Source: Cryomorphaceae bacterium
GTDB lineage: Bacteria > Bacteroidota > Bacteroidia > Flavobacteriales > Flavobacteriaceae
Direction of reading: 5' to 3'
NCBI GenBank assembly: GCA_003331265.1
Contig: QOPV01000008.1
Span: forward strand, 1-41,321
Length of the DNA stretch: 41,321 bases
Shown here piece by piece: positions 1 to 8,529 of this stretch. Within the stretch, counting starts at the first letter, position 1. Every line of letters begins with the position of its first letter. The notes under the pieces were generated by a model, which had not been told where the DNA came from, ran no database searches, and saw only the letters and a program-made list of their open reading frames with translations. The position numbers and the translations under genes are program-made.

Positions 1-352
1 GATTTAGTTTTCCAAAAACCTTAAACCTTCTTAAAGCTACATATCTATATACTGAGTCTGTGAAAGAAATTGGTAGTATACTAAAGATTAATAAAACTTT
101 CCAAAACCCACCAATTGTTTTAGAGATCTCAAAGACCGCACTTGACCTAGTATATATTTGATCATTTTTTTGAAATATAACTGTGTCAAAATCTGAATTA
201 CTAAAATCCATTTTATTTAATAATTTTTGACCGCTATTTCCCTGTAGGGTAGCAAATTTCAAATCACTATCTGTTTTTAATAGAAACTTTACAAAAGAAT
301 TGCATAAACCACATATTCCATCAAAATATATTATATGTTTATTATAACTCAT
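1..352 (-). CDS. DCC-family (DUF393) thiol-disulfide oxidoreductase-like protein, 3' end outside window
   Basis: Translating the minus strand from the ATG at 352 gives 117 residues, open to the window edge, so the C-terminus is missing. The N-terminus reads MSYNKHIIYFDGICGLCNSF. The DGICGLC stretch (residues 11-17) matches the D-x-x-C-x-x-C motif that names the DCC family, which is thioredoxin-like and of mostly unknown substrate. Later residues (GGFWKVLLIFSILP, YRYVALRRFKVFGK) also match the usual family pattern of a hydrophobic segment followed by a basic YRxVAxxR-like stretch. The start lies one base after the stop of mutS2 on the same strand, so the two are probably co-transcribed. The family assignment is firm; the specific role is unknown. 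Confidence 0.85.
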   Translation of the reverse strand, partial: MSYNKHIIYFDGICGLCNSFVKFLLKTDSDLKFATLQGNSGQKLLNKMDFSNSDFDTVIFQKNDQIYTRSSAVFEISKTIGGFWKVLLIFSILPISFTDSVYRYVALRRFKVFGKLN

Positions 353-353
353 A

Positions 354-2501
354 TTAAACAATATCTAATCTAACTAAATCCACTTTAGTGGTAAAAGTAC
401 CATAATTAACAATTGCTTTATTTTTTTCAATTTTATCAATTGTTCCAATAGATCTACTTTCTTCTAACCTAACTTTATCACCAACCCTTAATTCAACTTT
501 ATTTTTCTTAATTATAACTTTACTTTTGTTTTTCTTCTTTTCTTTCCTAATATCAATTAATTCTGTCTCCAAGATTTGAGCAGTTCTCTTCTTTCTGTTT
601 TTTTCCAATTTATTTTTTAAAAAATTTTTCTTTTTTCTTTTAGAGTTTAATGAGTCAACTAATTTAATAACCTCGCTAACTAGACTTCTTTTCTTGTTGT
701 CATTAAAAAAGCGCTGAGCAATATCATTTAACTTATTTCCTACAACTATCATTCTTTGGTTACTGTCAAATAATTCTTGATAATTAATAAGTTTAGATTT
801 TATCTTATCATTAGTAACATTTAATCTTTCATTCTCTCTCTTAAATCTAGACTCTTCATTCTTTAACGAACTAGCAGTCTTATCTAACTGTATCCTCTGC
901 TTTTGAAGTTTAGCTATAGTTGCATCAAATCTAACTTTACCTCTTTCAATTTTTTTCTTAGCTCTATTTATTAGACTATAAGGAATCCCATTTTTTTCTG
1001 CTACTTCAAAGGTAAAAGAACTACCTGCCTGACCAGTGATTAAACTAAAAGTGGGCTCAAGAGTTTTATCATTGAACTGCATGTTAGCATTGCTCATGAA
1101 AGGTAATTCGTCTGCCAATAGCTTTAAATTTGAATAATGAGTTGTAATTACACCAAAGCTTTCTCTCTCATAAAAAACTTCTAAAAAAATTTCTGCCAAA
1201 GCCCCACCAAGTTCAGGATCAGAACCAGTTCCAAATTCGTCAATTAAAAACAAAGTATCGGAATTACACTTTCTTAAAAAACTGTTCATATTTTTCAATC
1301 TATAACTGTAGGTGCTTAATTGATTTTCTATCGACTGATTGTCACCTATATCTGAGATAATATTTTTAAAAATAGAAATTTCACTTGAGGGGTGAACTGG
1401 AATTAATATCCCAGACTGTACCATGAGTTGAAGAAGCCCTATGGTTTTAAGTGTTATACTTTTACCACCAGCATTAGGACCTGAAATAACTATTATCCTA
1501 TTACTTTTATACATTTTAATAGTTTGGGGAAAAGTTTTTATTTTCTGTTTTTTATTAGACAAATAGAGTAGGGGGTGAAAAGCATCTTTTATAGAAACTT
1601 TTTTTGCAGAAGATATGTTTGGTTTGATAGCATTTATTTCATTGGCATATTTAGCTTTTGAATATATGACATCAATATGAGCTAAATATTTTTGATAATT
1701 TGATAAGGTGGAAACAAAAGGACTCAAATACGCTGTCAACTCCTTTAAAATTCTTTTAATTTCTTGATCTTCATCATAAAGAAGGTCTTGCAGTTTTCTG
1801 CTTTGAATAAGAGTTTCCTGGGGTTCTATATAGACAATACTTCCAGTTTTGGAGCTTCCCATCATTTGCCCTTTAACTTTTCTTCTATACATAGCTTTTA
1901 CAGCTAAAACACGTCTATTATCAATAGTCGACTCTTTTATTTCGTCTAAATAACCTGAATTATTGTATAAACTCAGTGCACTTGAAAAGGTCTGTCTAAT
2001 TTTAGATTTAGTAGTATTTATTACTTTTCTAATATCTAAAAGTTCAGGGCTGGCATTATCTTTAATAAATCCAAACTTATCAACAACAGAGTTTATTTCT
2101 GTCACAATACTCTTTTCGAGATTTAAATTTTCAACAAGAGAGTATATGTTTTTATAATAGGTTTTAAATTTCTTTAAAAACTTAACATGACTTAATGTTG
2201 ATTCCACTAAATGCTTAATTTTTCTAAAAGATTCTATTTCTAATTGACTATTTTCTATTTCAATTATTTTTAATTCCTTAGTAATACTTTCAAAGCCGTG
2301 ATTAGGAAAGTTATTATCATTATCCAGTGAAGACAAATACTCAGAAACTAAATTTAAATTAAAGTCAATTAATTCAATTTTTGTCTCAGGTTTAAGTGAA
2401 TTTATTATGTCTTTTCCAATTGATGTTACTGAGTGATTAGAAATATTATCAATAACTATATTGTATTCTAAATCTTCTAATGTTTTTTTGGAAATTGACA
2501 A
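354..2501 (-). CDS. mutS2: MutS2-family DNA-binding ATPase without a Smr domain
   Basis: The protein has 715 residues. A MutS-like core and clamp region (about 1-320) is followed by an ABC-type ATPase with Walker A GPNAGGKS (341-348) and Walker B/signature LFLIDEFGTGSDP (417-429). A long charged coiled-coil region (about 500-660) and a short KOW-like tail (VGDKVRLEESRSIGTIDKIE, about 675-695) complete it. Bacillus-type MutS2 is longer and ends in a Smr nuclease domain; this protein stops before it and the next gene begins almost at once, so Smr is truly absent here. MutS2 proteins act on recombination intermediates and, in Bacillus, on stalled ribosomes. The start is a TTG (2499-2501) giving MSISKKTLEDLE, which fits the family N-terminus; I see no ATG in a suitable position. 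It is divergent from ung, with 42 bases between them. Confidence 0.93.
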   Translation of the reverse strand: MSISKKTLEDLEYNIVIDNISNHSVTSIGKDIINSLKPETKIELIDFNLNLVSEYLSSLDNDNNFPNHGFESITKELKIIEIENSQLEIESFRKIKHLVESTLSHVKFLKKFKTYYKNIYSLVENLNLEKSIVTEINSVVDKFGFIKDNASPELLDIRKVINTTKSKIRQTFSSALSLYNNSGYLDEIKESTIDNRRVLAVKAMYRRKVKGQMMGSSKTGSIVYIEPQETLIQSRKLQDLLYDEDQEIKRILKELTAYLSPFVSTLSNYQKYLAHIDVIYSKAKYANEINAIKPNISSAKKVSIKDAFHPLLYLSNKKQKIKTFPQTIKMYKSNRIIVISGPNAGGKSITLKTIGLLQLMVQSGILIPVHPSSEISIFKNIISDIGDNQSIENQLSTYSYRLKNMNSFLRKCNSDTLFLIDEFGTGSDPELGGALAEIFLEVFYERESFGVITTHYSNLKLLADELPFMSNANMQFNDKTLEPTFSLITGQAGSSFTFEVAEKNGIPYSLINRAKKKIERGKVRFDATIAKLQKQRIQLDKTASSLKNEESRFKRENERLNVTNDKIKSKLINYQELFDSNQRMIVVGNKLNDIAQRFFNDNKKRSLVSEVIKLVDSLNSKRKKKNFLKNKLEKNRKKRTAQILETELIDIRKEKKKNKSKVIIKKNKVELRVGDKVRLEESRSIGTIDKIEKNKAIVNYGTFTTKVDLVRLDIV

Positions 2502-2543
2502 AGTGTTTGTATATTTTGTAAAAGTAAAAAATAAACAAATTCT

Positions 2544-3212
2544 TTGAAGGTAAATATTGAAAAAAGTTGGTTAAAGCTATTAAATAAGGAATTTGATAAA
2601 GAATATTTTAATGAACTTATATGTTTTGTAAAAAATGAATACAATAAGAATGTTTGTTATCCGCCAAAGAATTTAATCTTTTCTTCTTTTAATAACTGTA
2701 AACTAGATAATTTAAAAGTTGTTATAATGGGACAAGACCCTTATCATGGTAAAGATCAAGCAAATGGCTTATGCTTTTCAGTTGATTCAAAGATAGTTAA
2801 CCCTCCCTCACTAAACAATATATTTAAGGAAATATCAAATGATTTAAATTGTAAAATAAGAAAAAATGGTGACTTATTGGACTGGTCAAAACAGGGTGTA
2901 CTATTATTAAATTCCGTTTTGACTGTTGAAAAAGGTGTTCCAGGAAGCCATTCAAATAAGGGCTGGGAAATTTTTACTGATAATGTTATAAAATTAATAT
3001 CTAATAACAAAAGAGATATCGTATTTATGCTGTGGGGAGGATATTCAAAAAAAAAAGAACACCTAATTAATGAAAAAAATCAATTAATTCTAAAATCAGG
3101 CCACCCATCTCCACTTAGCGCAAACAGAGGACATTGGTTTGGAAATAAGCATTTTAGTAAATGTAACGATTACTTAAGTGAGAGGAAATTAAGTCTTATT
3201 AAATGGTGTTAG
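2544..3212 (+). CDS. ung: Uracil-DNA glycosylase, family 1
   Basis: A 222-residue enzyme that removes uracil from DNA in base excision repair. The catalytic water-activating motif GQDPYH is at residues 63-68 (Asp65), and the DNA-intercalation loop HPSPLS at 187-192 carries the second catalytic histidine. Length and motif spacing are normal for the family. The reading frame starts with TTG (MKVNIEKSW), since no ATG fits upstream of the conserved region. It is divergent from mutS2 with only 42 bases between the two start codons, so their promoters must overlap; a TATATTTTG element in this gap is a possible -7 box for ung. Confidence 0.96.
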   Translation: MKVNIEKSWLKLLNKEFDKEYFNELICFVKNEYNKNVCYPPKNLIFSSFNNCKLDNLKVVIMGQDPYHGKDQANGLCFSVDSKIVNPPSLNNIFKEISNDLNCKIRKNGDLLDWSKQGVLLLNSVLTVEKGVPGSHSNKGWEIFTDNVIKLISNNKRDIVFMLWGGYSKKKEHLINEKNQLILKSGHPSPLSANRGHWFGNKHFSKCNDYLSERKLSLIKWC

Positions 3213-3257
3213 TAAAATTAAATTATTGATTTTTGTATCTTTAAATAAAATTAATTT

Positions 3258-3572
3258 ATGTTAATCACAACCACAGAAACAATACCCGGTAAAAATATTT
3301 TAGAATCACTAGGTATAGCAAGAGGATCAACCGTTAGGGCTAGAAATGTTGGAAAAGATATTTTTGCGTCATTTAAAAATTTAATTGGAGGAGAAATTGA
3401 AGAATACACTAAACTTCAAGCAGATTCCAGAGAACAGGCACTTTCTAGAATGACTGCTGATGCTGAAAAACTAGGTGCTAATGCGATAGTTAATGTAAGA
3501 TTTATGACCTCAGTTATTTCTCAAGGAGCAGCTGAAGTTCTTGCATATGGAACTGCTGTAAAAACAAACTAA
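3258..3572 (+). CDS. YbjQ/UPF0145 family protein (putative heavy-metal-binding domain)
   Basis: 104 residues, the usual length of this single-domain family (PF01906). Characteristic pieces are the N-terminal TTTETIPGKNI, the GIARGSTVRARNVGKDI segment, the GGEIEEYTKL turn and the C-terminal GANAIVNVRFMTS...EVLAYGTAV. The family forms pentameric rings in solved structures and is called heavy-metal-binding, but no biological function is established. It is cytoplasmic, with no signal peptide. The next ORF begins one base after its stop codon, so the two form a transcription unit. Confidence 0.93.
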   Translation: MLITTTETIPGKNILESLGIARGSTVRARNVGKDIFASFKNLIGGEIEEYTKLQADSREQALSRMTADAEKLGANAIVNVRFMTSVISQGAAEVLAYGTAVKTN

Positions 3573-3677
3573 ATGATTTTTAATTATATATTTTGGGGAA
3601 TATGTGTTATTCTACTTATTGCAGCTTTATTAAATAGATTCTCCAAAAAAGATAAATTTGACAAAAGAAATAATTAA
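3573..3677 (+). CDS. Small single-helix membrane protein, 34 residues, hypothetical
   Basis: An ATG directly abuts the stop of the YbjQ-family gene (TAA then ATG). The 34-codon frame reads MIFNYIFWGICVILLIAALL, followed by the basic/polar tail NRFSKKDKFDKRNN. This is one hydrophobic helix of about 18 residues with a positively charged cytoplasmic end, as expected for a small inner-membrane protein. I do not recognise a family. Direct abutment to the upstream gene and the sensible topology argue for a real gene; its short length argues for caution. Confidence 0.55.
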   Translation: MIFNYIFWGICVILLIAALLNRFSKKDKFDKRNN

Positions 3678-3736
3678 TACATTCATAATAGTATGTCAAA
3701 ATAATTTTTATATATTGTTGATATAATTTATTTATT

Positions 3737-4255
3737 ATGAAAAAATTCTTTCAATTTAATGGAACAATAAGTGGTACAACATTATTTTTAAGACTTCTCT
3801 TTACAATATTACTTGCCATTCCAGGGATTATAATTTTAATATCTTTTTTCTCTAGTTATTTGATAAATGAAGGTATAATTGACATGAGTAATCCTGAGGG
3901 TTTTGATCAAATTGCATTTCAAGAAAGTATTGAGGAAAATCCAGAAGAATTTTTTTCTAACATATTTAGCTCTATTACAAGCGGATGGATAATGGCAGTT
4001 GTTTTAGCTTTTTTACCTGTAATTTGGTTTAGTTTAGCCTCTTATTATAAAAGAATCTCTGCATTATTTTATGAAAACAGAAAAAATATTTTTGCGATTT
4101 TCGTAGGCTTTGAACTTATTTCAGATGCGACAGGATTAGGAATTCTGAGCGCCTTAAGCTTTTTAAAAACTCCCTTTTCAATATTGTCATTAATAATATT
4201 ATTGTTTTTGATATTTAAAAATTCTGAAATTGATAAAGATGATCACGAGGGTTAA
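3737..4255 (+). CDS. Four-helix membrane protein, weakly DUF805-like
   Basis: 172 residues. Hydrophobic segments lie at about 17-44, 83-105, 113-135 and 146-163, with an acidic loop (NPEGFDQIAFQESIEENPEE) between the first two. The MKKFFQFNGTISG start, the YYKRISALF stretch after helix 2 and the closing FLIFKNSE pattern are reminiscent of DUF805 (YhaH-type) inner-membrane proteins, but the match is loose and I cannot confirm it by eye. The last four bases overlap the convergent SUI1-family gene, leaving no room for a separate terminator. Function unknown. Confidence 0.8.
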   Translation: MKKFFQFNGTISGTTLFLRLLFTILLAIPGIIILISFFSSYLINEGIIDMSNPEGFDQIAFQESIEENPEEFFSNIFSSITSGWIMAVVLAFLPVIWFSLASYYKRISALFYENRKNIFAIFVGFELISDATGLGILSALSFLKTPFSILSLIILLFLIFKNSEIDKDDHEG

Positions 4256-4593
4256 CCTCCAATTCTTTTAACTGAGTGACCCATACCAACTAATATAGAA
4301 GTAATTTTCTCTCTAAACTCTCCTTGTATAATAATCTGTCCATCTTTAACAGACCCACCAACTCCACATTTATTTTTGAGAATTTTTGCCAAATCTTTCA
4401 TTTCATTTTTACTTCCTTTAAAGCATTTAATAACAGTAACTGGTTTTCCGGCTCTACCCTTTTTACTGTAATGAGCTTCCAAGTGCTGTTTAATTACTGA
4501 TTTATTTGGTATGGTTGATTGATCATTTATTGAAGATAAATCAGATGGATTTATTAATGATTTTAAGTCAGAAAGAGAAGATAGTTTTTTCAT
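4252..4593 (-). CDS. SUI1/eIF1-family translation factor, YciH-like
   Basis: 113 residues. The C-terminal half contains the SUI1 fold signatures: KPVTVIKCFKG, the KNKCGVGGSVKDGQIIIQGEF core, and the closing GHSVKRIGG. Bacterial YciH is a homologue of eukaryotic eIF1 and can influence initiation-codon fidelity in vitro; its cellular role is not settled. The N-terminal 45 residues are low-complexity, serine-rich and variable, as usual for bacterial members. Its ATG overlaps the end of the upstream oxygenase gene by four bases (ATGA), so the two are translationally coupled, and its 3' end overlaps the convergent membrane-protein gene by four bases. Confidence 0.92.
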   Translation of the reverse strand: MKKLSSLSDLKSLINPSDLSSINDQSTIPNKSVIKQHLEAHYSKKGRAGKPVTVIKCFKGSKNEMKDLAKILKNKCGVGGSVKDGQIIIQGEFREKITSILVGMGHSVKRIGG

Positions 4594-5540
4594 TCTTTTT
4601 TCATCACTCCAATATCAATCAATCTATTTATTAAAAAATCTTGAGCTGTGATATCTTTATATTTTTTGGGGTTTTTTTGGTCAATACAATTTTCTAAAAC
4701 ATTCAAATTCATAGATCCAACAGGATGAAGAAAGAAGGGGATAGAATATCTTGATTTATTCCAATATTCTTTTGGTGGGTTGACCACACGGTGAATTGTT
4801 GATTTTAATTTATTATTTGTATATCTAGAAAGCATATCCCCAACATTAATGACAATTTCATCTTTACTTGCAATAGCATCTATCCATTGATCCTGATTGT
4901 TTTTTACCTGCAAACCTTTTCCGTGCGCACCCATTAATAAAGTAATTAAATTAATATCTCCATGAGCAGCAGCTCTAACAGCTTTTTTAGGTTCTTCTTT
5001 GATAGGAGGGTAGTGAATTGGTCTCAAAATACTATTTCCATTTATAACATATTTATCAAAGTGATATTCATCAAGATTTAGAAATAATGCAATAGCTCTT
5101 AAAACATAAATACCTGTTTTTTCTAAAGCCTTATAAGTATCGTGACCTGCCTTATTAAATTCTGAAAATTCATCAATAATGATGTTTTTAGGATAATTGA
5201 AATCTTTACTATCTTTTTCTAAATATTGTCCAAAATGCCAAAATTCTTTTAAATCTCCTTCTTTTTTACCCTTAGCATGTTCTTTTCCAAAAGAGGTATA
5301 TCCTCTTTGTCCTTTGAAACCTTCAAACTCATATTTATTTTTAGTCTTTTGAGGTAAGTCAAAGAATTTTTTTATTTGAGTATATAAATTATCTGTACTA
5401 TTCTGAGAAAGAAAATGACCTTTTAATGAAACAAAACCAATTTCTTCATAAGCTTTACCTATTTTTTTTACAAAATTCCTTTTGAGAGTTTCATCCTTAG
5501 ATAAGAAGTGGGATAGGTTTACTGATGGTATATTGGACAT
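4590..5540 (-). CDS. 2-oxoglutarate/Fe(II)-dependent oxygenase, isopenicillin-N-synthase-like
   Basis: 316 residues with the double-stranded beta-helix oxygenase pattern: an N-terminal DIOX_N-like half (IGFVSLKGH, residues 35-42) and a C-terminal Fe(II)/2OG half. The iron ligands are visible as HGD (His193, Asp195) and His250 in STIHRVV. Arg264 with Ser266 (RYS) fits the 2-oxoglutarate-binding RxS motif. The substrate cannot be read from sequence; this family includes ethylene-forming enzyme, gibberellin oxidases and many uncharacterised bacterial members. It sits two bases after alanine dehydrogenase on the same strand and overlaps the YciH-like gene, so the three probably form an operon. 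Confidence 0.9.
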   Translation of the reverse strand: MSNIPSVNLSHFLSKDETLKRNFVKKIGKAYEEIGFVSLKGHFLSQNSTDNLYTQIKKFFDLPQKTKNKYEFEGFKGQRGYTSFGKEHAKGKKEGDLKEFWHFGQYLEKDSKDFNYPKNIIIDEFSEFNKAGHDTYKALEKTGIYVLRAIALFLNLDEYHFDKYVINGNSILRPIHYPPIKEEPKKAVRAAAHGDINLITLLMGAHGKGLQVKNNQDQWIDAIASKDEIVINVGDMLSRYTNNKLKSTIHRVVNPPKEYWNKSRYSIPFFLHPVGSMNLNVLENCIDQKNPKKYKDITAQDFLINRLIDIGVMKKE

Positions 5541-5542
5541 AA

Positions 5543-6655
5543 TTACATAAGTTGATCAATATCAGTGTAATCTAATTTAAATGCATCAGCAACTGCTCTA
5601 TATACAATTTTACCATTTACTATATTAAGACCTAGTTTTAACGATAAATCATCGTTACAGGCATCTTTCCATCCTTTATTAGCAATAGCCAAACCTCTAC
5701 TTATAGTTGCATTAGTTAAAGCTTCGGTTGAAGTTACAGGGACAGCACCTGGAATATTTGCTACACAATAATGTAAAACATTATCAATTATGTAGGTTGG
5801 ATCTTTGTGTGTAGTAGGATGAGTTGTTTCAAAACAACCCCCTTGATCAACCGCTACATCAACCAAAACAGTACCATCATTAATATCTTTAAGCATCTCT
5901 TTGGTAATTAAATTAGGAGCTTTTGCGCCAGGAACTAAAACAGCTCCAATAATTAAGTGAGCATTCTTTACAGCCTTTAATATGTTGTAAGTATTTGAAA
6001 ATTGTGTATTCACATTATTGGGCATGATATCATCTAATTTTCTTAATCTATCGAGACTTATATCAAAAATTGTGACATTAGCACCTAACCCTGCAGCCAT
6101 CTTTGCTGCTTGAGTTCCAACAACACCACCACCTAAAACAATCACATTGGCAGGCTTTACACCTGGGACACCACCTAGAAGAATTCCATAACCATTCTGC
6201 GGTCTTTCTAAAAATTTTGCTCCTTGTTGAGTAGCCATCCTTCCAGCAACTTCTGACATAGGAGTTAAAAGAGGAAGTGAATTATCAGGATTTTGAACAG
6301 TTTCATATGCTATGCATATTGCCTTACTATTTATCATAGCTTCTGTTAGTTCTTTAGAAGCTGCAAAATGAAAAAAAGTATATATAATTTGATCTTTCTT
6401 TATAAGATTATATTCTTGTTTTAAAGGCTCTTTTACCTTAATTATCATTTCAGAAATTGAATAAACCTCCTCAATAGAATTACATATTTTTGCACCAATA
6501 TTTACATATGAGAGGTCAGAAAATCCACTGCCTAAGCCAGCTCCTTTTTCAATATATACAATGTGACCACTTCTAATAAAGGAATTTACACCTGAAGGAG
6601 TCAATCCAACTCTAAATTCATTGTTTTTAATTTCTTTAGGGACACCAATTATCAT
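5543..6655 (-). CDS. ald: Alanine dehydrogenase
   Basis: 370 residues, the standard length. It catalyses reversible NAD-dependent deamination of L-alanine to pyruvate and ammonia. The substrate-binding and catalytic residues fall at the canonical positions: Arg15 (NEFRVG), Lys75 (KVKEPL) and His96 (FFHFAA). The Rossmann NAD-binding loop is VLGGGVVGTQAAKMA (about 172-186). The cytoplasmic enzyme links nitrogen and carbon metabolism. It begins after an 80-base gap from the amidohydrolase gene, in which I find no exact TAnnTTTG box. Confidence 0.96.
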   Translation of the reverse strand: MIIGVPKEIKNNEFRVGLTPSGVNSFIRSGHIVYIEKGAGLGSGFSDLSYVNIGAKICNSIEEVYSISEMIIKVKEPLKQEYNLIKKDQIIYTFFHFAASKELTEAMINSKAICIAYETVQNPDNSLPLLTPMSEVAGRMATQQGAKFLERPQNGYGILLGGVPGVKPANVIVLGGGVVGTQAAKMAAGLGANVTIFDISLDRLRKLDDIMPNNVNTQFSNTYNILKAVKNAHLIIGAVLVPGAKAPNLITKEMLKDINDGTVLVDVAVDQGGCFETTHPTTHKDPTYIIDNVLHYCVANIPGAVPVTSTEALTNATISRGLAIANKGWKDACNDDLSLKLGLNIVNGKIVYRAVADAFKLDYTDIDQLM

Positions 6656-6736
6656 GTTAGTATTTTATTATTAATGCATAGTTAATCACAAATAATCAAT
6701 TTACAAAACAGTAACAATATATAAAGGATTGAATTC

Positions 6737-7912
6737 TTATTCAAACAATTGTTCATCAATTGAGGGAAATAATTTCAAAGCATTTTTATAATAAACTTTC
6801 TTTAAAACTTCGTCTGGAAGATTAAGACCATACATTTTCCATAAACCATGTCTTTTTCTGTAATAATCAAAATATTCATCATCTGTCTCCAAAACTCTAA
6901 AATAAACATCGAATTCAGATTTTTTATAAGAGTCTTTTCCAAACATAATCCTGTCTTGATAATCAATAAAAAACTTCCTAGCTCTTCTTGGCTGTCTTCC
7001 AAGTTCCCCAATCATTGCACCAATCTCTGTATAAACATTGGGTAAACTATCTAAATGTTTTTCCAATTTATCCAAATCGTTTGCCATCCAACCCATATGA
7101 GCATTAATAAAAATAGTCTTTGGATTGTTTTTAAACATATTATATTGTTCATTCATTACTGTATCAAATGAAGGGTACTTTTCTGGTGGTCTAAAACTTT
7201 TTGGTTTTTGTCTAGCATGTAAAAACCTTTCATTAAACTTATCAACAGGGTCGAAGAAAGGGGAGGGCTCACCAGAATGAATCAAGACTGGAATGTTTAG
7301 TTTGGCACAAGCTTCCCATATTGGATAAAGTCTTTTATCATCTACTTTTACTCTATTTCCCTTTGAATCTTTTAAATCTAAACCTAAATTTTTATATATT
7401 TTTAGACCAATTGCACCTTCATTGACAGCATTTTCTAATATTTCAGCAGATTTAGAGCCAAAATCGTTATCATTAATATTATTAAATTTTAAATTAACAA
7501 ACACACCAAATCTACGAGGATAATTCTCTCTAATATTTTTTACGGATTTTGAAAGATTAAGATCCATTAGAGACTGATTTCCAGAAAAAGTAGCAACACC
7601 AGACCCACTTAGATTAATCATGTATTTCATATTTAAATCATTCATCTCTTTAACTAAACCGGAAAGATCTTTAATTGCCATGTTCCATTGATGACTATGC
7701 ACGTCTACGAAGGGAAACTTAGCTCTTTTAATTGGATTTTCAGGAACTTTTAAGGTTGAAATTGGAGAATATTCTTCAATATCCATCACATTCTTTTTAA
7801 TTTGATTTTTTTCAATTAAATAGTAAGAAATACTACTAAAAATTAAAATGATGATAAGTATTGAAAAAAGAAAAAGGGTTGCTTTTAAAAAATTTTTAAA
7901 AGAAAAAAACAT
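6737..7912 (-). CDS. Membrane-anchored metal-dependent amidohydrolase (amidohydrolase-2 / TIM-barrel type)
   Basis: 391 residues. A hydrophobic segment at 9-32 with a basic N-terminus predicts a signal anchor, placing the barrel outside the cytoplasmic membrane. Metal-ligand candidates are the VHSH pair (His72, His74) at the end of strand 1, His212 (LIHSGEP), His272 (NAHMGW) and Asp327 (FGKDSYK), in the order typical of amidohydrolase-superfamily TIM barrels. The fold resembles the aminocarboxymuconate-semialdehyde decarboxylase group of PF04909, but the substrate is unknown. It starts five bases after the DUF2911 gene, which also has an N-terminal membrane helix, so the pair is likely co-transcribed and may act together in the periplasm. 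Confidence 0.88.
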   Translation of the reverse strand: MFFSFKNFLKATLFLFSILIIILIFSSISYYLIEKNQIKKNVMDIEEYSPISTLKVPENPIKRAKFPFVDVHSHQWNMAIKDLSGLVKEMNDLNMKYMINLSGSGVATFSGNQSLMDLNLSKSVKNIRENYPRRFGVFVNLKFNNINDNDFGSKSAEILENAVNEGAIGLKIYKNLGLDLKDSKGNRVKVDDKRLYPIWEACAKLNIPVLIHSGEPSPFFDPVDKFNERFLHARQKPKSFRPPEKYPSFDTVMNEQYNMFKNNPKTIFINAHMGWMANDLDKLEKHLDSLPNVYTEIGAMIGELGRQPRRARKFFIDYQDRIMFGKDSYKKSEFDVYFRVLETDDEYFDYYRKRHGLWKMYGLNLPDEVLKKVYYKNALKLFPSIDEQLFE

Positions 7913-7917
7913 AACAG

Positions 7918-8466
7918 TTACTTAAAGGGAATAACAACTTCTGTTTGATCCCATCTTAAAATTATAGCCGATGAGGAAAGGCCATCAGACGAGGATGATT
8001 TAAATTCAATTACAAATTGTTCAGTTGAATCTGACAAGGAATTAGACGGAACTGACATTGTAAATAAATCCATTTCTGGATCAGGCTGCATAATACCAAA
8101 GTACTCATTCGTAGAATTGAAGGTAATATCCCAAGATTGTTCGCCAGGAACAGTGTACATTGAATATTCACCCGCAGAAAGGACATTATTTCCAAATTTC
8201 AAATCTGACAGGGTATTAATCATTGTATGACGATTAGCTCCAGTTCTCCAGTATTTATTGAACGGGACTAAAGCAGATTCAGATTCTGGACCGAATATTA
8301 ATCTATCATTTTTAAATGGAGCACTGTAAGTAATTGTAATATTTTGTCCATCTTCATTAAAAGAGACAGTTTTCAAGGGACTAACCGGATTACTAATTGT
8401 GTATGTAACATATACTACAAAAATAATAACTAAACCAAGTAGGGCATATAAAATTTTTTTCTTCAT
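7918..8466 (-). CDS. DUF2911 family protein, membrane-anchored
   Basis: 182 residues with an N-terminal hydrophobic helix (about 4-24), then a beta-rich domain. The diagnostic stretches are ITITYSAPFKNDRLIFG, VPFNKYWRTGANRHTMI and LSAGEYSMYTVPGEQSWDITFN, all characteristic of DUF2911, a family common in Bacteroidetes with no known activity. The order of the N-terminal helix and domain predicts a periplasmic location. It is upstream of the amidohydrolase with a five-base gap. No promoter box was found with confidence in the 63 bases upstream. Confidence 0.92.
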   Translation of the reverse strand: MKKKILYALLGLVIIFVVYVTYTISNPVSPLKTVSFNEDGQNITITYSAPFKNDRLIFGPESESALVPFNKYWRTGANRHTMINTLSDLKFGNNVLSAGEYSMYTVPGEQSWDITFNSTNEYFGIMQPDPEMDLFTMSVPSNSLSDSTEQFVIEFKSSSSDGLSSSAIILRWDQTEVVIPFK

Positions 8467-8529
8467 TCTAGTACAATTGTTTTAAATAGAATCGATTTAA
8501 CATAATATAAATTATAGTTCAATAAGTTA

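Noticed and set aside
1-354. A frameshifted Smr domain downstream of mutS2
   Set aside because: The sequence after the mutS2 stop encodes a DCC-family protein in its own frame from ATG 352.
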